Assembly: GCA_900095095.1 (NCBI GenBank) | Contig: FMBT01000311.1 | Location: 372,001-436,000, forward strand | Direction: 5' to 3' | DNA length: 64,000 nt | Source of the DNA: Fragilariopsis cylindrus CCMP1102 | Lineage: Eukaryota; Bacillariophyta; Bacillariophyceae; Bacillariales; Bacillariaceae | Part shown: piece after piece, positions 62,253-64,000 of the stretch | Numbering within the stretch: the stretch's first letter is position 1 | Layout of the letters: every line of letters starts with the position of its first letter | Translations under genes and position numbers: made by a program | The notes under the pieces: generated by a model | Database searches by the model: none | What the model was told of the DNA's origin: nothing | The model's input: only the letters and a program-made list of their open reading frames with translations

Positions 62253-63890
62253 ATGGGCGAAGATAAAAAGGAGAAGAAGGAAAAGAAGGCGAAAAAAGAT
62301 AAGAAGGGTATAGACGACAGTGTTCATACCGGTAAAAAGAAGGAAAAGAAGGCGAAAAAAGATAAGAAGGGTATAGACGACAGTGTTCATACCGCTGCTG
62401 CTGGCTCTATTGTCGATGACGAGTCGGAGAAGAAAAGACTGAAAAAGGAGAAGAAGGAAAAGAAGAAAAAGAAGGAAAAGGATGAATCAGCGAGTGAAGA
62501 CGAAGATAGTAGTGAAATGGCTGATGCTGCGGCTGAGAAGAAGGCAAAAAAGAAAGCAAAGAAGGATGCTGAATCGGCGAGTGAAGATGAAGATAGTATT
62601 GCGGCTATGACTGCGGCAGAGAAGAAGGCAGCAAAAAAGAAAGCCAAGAAGGAAAAATCATCAGCTTCGAGTGATGATGACGATAGTCTTATGGGTTTTA
62701 CTGCGGCGGAGAAGAAGGCAGCAAAAAAGAAAGCAAAGAAGGAAAAGGCATCACAATCGTCGAGTGATTCTGACGATAGTCCGGGTGCGTCTGCAGTTGT
62801 TTCAGAAGACGATGATCCAAGTTCAAGTAGTAGAAGTAGTAGTAAAAAGTCTCATAAGAAATCAAAGTCCTCATCTTCACTATCATCGGTGGCTAGTAAA
62901 CCAAAGAAGGTCAAAAAGGTTGATCTGTTCGATGCTGGTAAAGCTCCGTATCCAACAGAGAATGCAAAGAAGTATGGTGATGTTAAGGATGAAACATTAA
63001 AAAAACAATGTAAACGTGTATATAAATTATTAAATTTCGATCCATGGAATGAAGCAATGAGATTCGATGATGATGATACATGTGATTACTTAATAGAAAA
63101 TCCGGAACCATGCAAGATCAAATTTGAATTCGAAGGATTTTCTGGATGTATCTATCCCATATCGATGTGTTATGCATTACAGGCATCTAGAGATACTGTT
63201 GAGGCTGCATATGATGCGTACCCCCCTGCTATTAAAGAAACAGATTTATGGGTGGGTACACCATACCATTATGCTGGTACGTATGGTGCAAAGGCGGAAA
63301 TAGTTCAGTTTTTAATTCAAAAGGATCCAAAAGGGATTGAGGTTGTTAATTATTATGGCCGTACGGCATTACATATGGGTGCACTATTTAAGGCACCGAG
63401 AGCTTCTATGGAAATATTATGTAACAAATACCCAATGGCTGCACGGATTAAAGATAAAGAAGGGTATACACCACTGCACTTAGCTTGTGAGAATGGCGCC
63501 GAAGCGAGTGTTGTTAAATTATTAGTTGAGGCATACCCAGGTGTTGTATACGTAACGGCGGCATATGAGATGACACCAATTCATTTTGCATCAAGTCAAA
63601 ATGCTAATGTGGGTGTTATCAAAGCTCTGTTGGAAGGTGTAGATAACGATCCATCGATTTGTAAACTAACGGATATGTTAGGCCACACTCCGTTGCATAT
63701 GGCAATAATGGGATTAGCAACAGACGATGTTATTGAATTTTTAGTAAAAGCTTGTCCTGAAACGGTATGGACAAAAACTAAGAAGGGTGAATTGCCATTA
63801 GAAATCGCTCAACGTAAACGGTATCCCGCTGCTTTATTACAAATGTTAGAGAAAAGTATGGAACAATTTCTCCTCGAAAATGACAGCTAA
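62253..63890 (+). CDS. Ankyrin-repeat protein with Lys-rich N-terminus
   Basis: The ATG at 62253 in an A-rich context gives 545 residues. Residues 1-225 are Lys/Glu/Ser/Asp-rich: a 21-residue unit (EKKAKKDKKGIDDSVHT) occurs twice from a 63-bp duplication, followed by AAEKKAAKKKAKKE units alternating with acidic Ser-Asp clusters, like a nucleolar or casein-kinase-2 substrate region. Residues about 270-540 form ankyrin-type repeats: TPYHYAGTYGAKAEIVQFLIQ, GRTALHMGALFKAPRASMEILC, GYTPLHLACENGAEASVVKLLVE, MTPIHFASSQNANVGVIKALLE, GHTPLHMAIMGLATDDVIEFLVK, then GELPLEIAQRKRYPAALL. Repeats of this stramenopile type (P-x-A or P-E-x at loop positions) mediate protein binding. There is no enzyme domain. 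The protein is probably nuclear or cytosolic. Confidence 0.82.
   Translation: MGEDKKEKKEKKAKKDKKGIDDSVHTGKKKEKKAKKDKKGIDDSVHTAAAGSIVDDESEKKRLKKEKKEKKKKKEKDESASEDEDSSEMADAAAEKKAKKKAKKDAESASEDEDSIAAMTAAEKKAAKKKAKKEKSSASSDDDDSLMGFTAAEKKAAKKKAKKEKASQSSSDSDDSPGASAVVSEDDDPSSSSRSSSKKSHKKSKSSSSLSSVASKPKKVKKVDLFDAGKAPYPTENAKKYGDVKDETLKKQCKRVYKLLNFDPWNEAMRFDDDDTCDYLIENPEPCKIKFEFEGFSGCIYPISMCYALQASRDTVEAAYDAYPPAIKETDLWVGTPYHYAGTYGAKAEIVQFLIQKDPKGIEVVNYYGRTALHMGALFKAPRASMEILCNKYPMAARIKDKEGYTPLHLACENGAEASVVKLLVEAYPGVVYVTAAYEMTPIHFASSQNANVGVIKALLEGVDNDPSICKLTDMLGHTPLHMAIMGLATDDVIEFLVKACPETVWTKTKKGELPLEIAQRKRYPAALLQMLEKSMEQFLLENDS
62281..62395. repeat. 63-bp tandem duplication in coding sequence
   Basis: Copies beginning at 62281 and 62344 match exactly over about 51 bp and encode the doubled Lys-rich unit. 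They are in frame. Confidence 0.9.
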
Positions 63891-64000
63891 CGGACACGTT
63901 ACGAATAAGTAAAAACCACAATAATTAGTTAGTTATATATTACAAAATAAAACAAAGAAGCCACGTCCCCAATTTAGGAAAAAGGGACGAGCAAAAGTTA

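Noticed and set aside
1-64000. tRNA, rRNA or snRNA genes
   Set aside because: Scanned by eye for TpsiC-arm-like GGTTCGA sequences with matching stems and for rRNA text; none held up. A covariance-model search would be decisive.
1-64000. Bacterial or viral origin of the window
   Set aside because: Spliceable introns in at least six genes, diatom plastid presequences and eukaryote-only families (dynamin-like, INPP4, BTB, mitochondrial carrier) exclude this.

Overview
The window looks like nuclear DNA of a diatom, probably a pennate one. Three lines of evidence support this. Six genes have short GT-AG introns (108-287 nt) that restore an open frame across recognisable domains. Two proteins, and probably a third, carry bipartite plastid presequences, a signal peptide followed by a Phe motif of the ASAFAP type. 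Coding regions are full of Asn, Asp, Gln and Ser runs made from AAT, GAT and CAA repeats, as is common in diatoms. There are no operons, ribosome binding sites or bacterial gene packing. Species assignment is inference only. No tRNA, rRNA, CRISPR array or intact transposon was recognised.

Layout. 1-2.2 kb: decayed coding DNA including a DUF4246-like remnant. 2.2-3.5 kb: an unrecognised acidic protein (-). 4.4-5.3 kb: a TDP2-like phosphodiesterase with one frameshift. 7.2-10.7 kb: a secreted or surface leucine-rich-repeat protein built from three similar modules. 12.3-13.1 kb: an Asn-rich protein with a short conserved block (-). 14.1-15.3 kb: a four-helix membrane protein with a MGCC lipidation start. 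16.2-17.0 kb: a plastid glutaredoxin-like protein. 17.2-18.0 kb: an unknown protein (-). 18.6-21.6 kb: a FUSC-like membrane transporter (-). 22.0-23.5 kb: a VOC/glyoxalase-fold protein (-), divergent from a MYND zinc-finger protein at 23.9-24.9 kb. 25.2-32.2 kb: a giant kinesin-like coiled-coil protein (-). 33.4-34.9 kb: a second low-complexity protein with a related conserved block (-). 35.8-37.0 kb: an imine-reductase-like pseudogene. 37.3-39.5 kb: a dynamin-like GTPase (-). 40.3-41.1 kb: a DoxX-like plastid membrane protein. 41.8-45.6 kb: an INPP4-like phosphoinositide phosphatase. 47.0-47.8 kb: an HRDC-domain protein. 49.0-50.6 kb: a BTB-like protein. 50.8-54.3 kb: a fusion of a cyclic-nucleotide-binding-like domain, EF-hands and a mitochondrial carrier (-). 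55.4-56.1 kb: a predicted thylakoid-lumen protein (-). 56.8-60.3 kb: a large repeat-containing unknown protein. 62.3-63.9 kb: a Lys-rich ankyrin-repeat protein.

How the genes relate. They are individually transcribed and functionally unrelated, as expected for a eukaryotic chromosome. The points of most interest are the cNBD/EF-hand/carrier fusion, a kinesin with damaged ATPase motifs, a glutaredoxin lacking its first active-site Cys, a conserved block shared by two otherwise unrelated proteins, recent in-frame duplications in the FUSC gene, GGCGC-type palindromes upstream of genes, and two genes that look broken by single-base losses. Family assignments rest on motif reading by eye; no database search was run.
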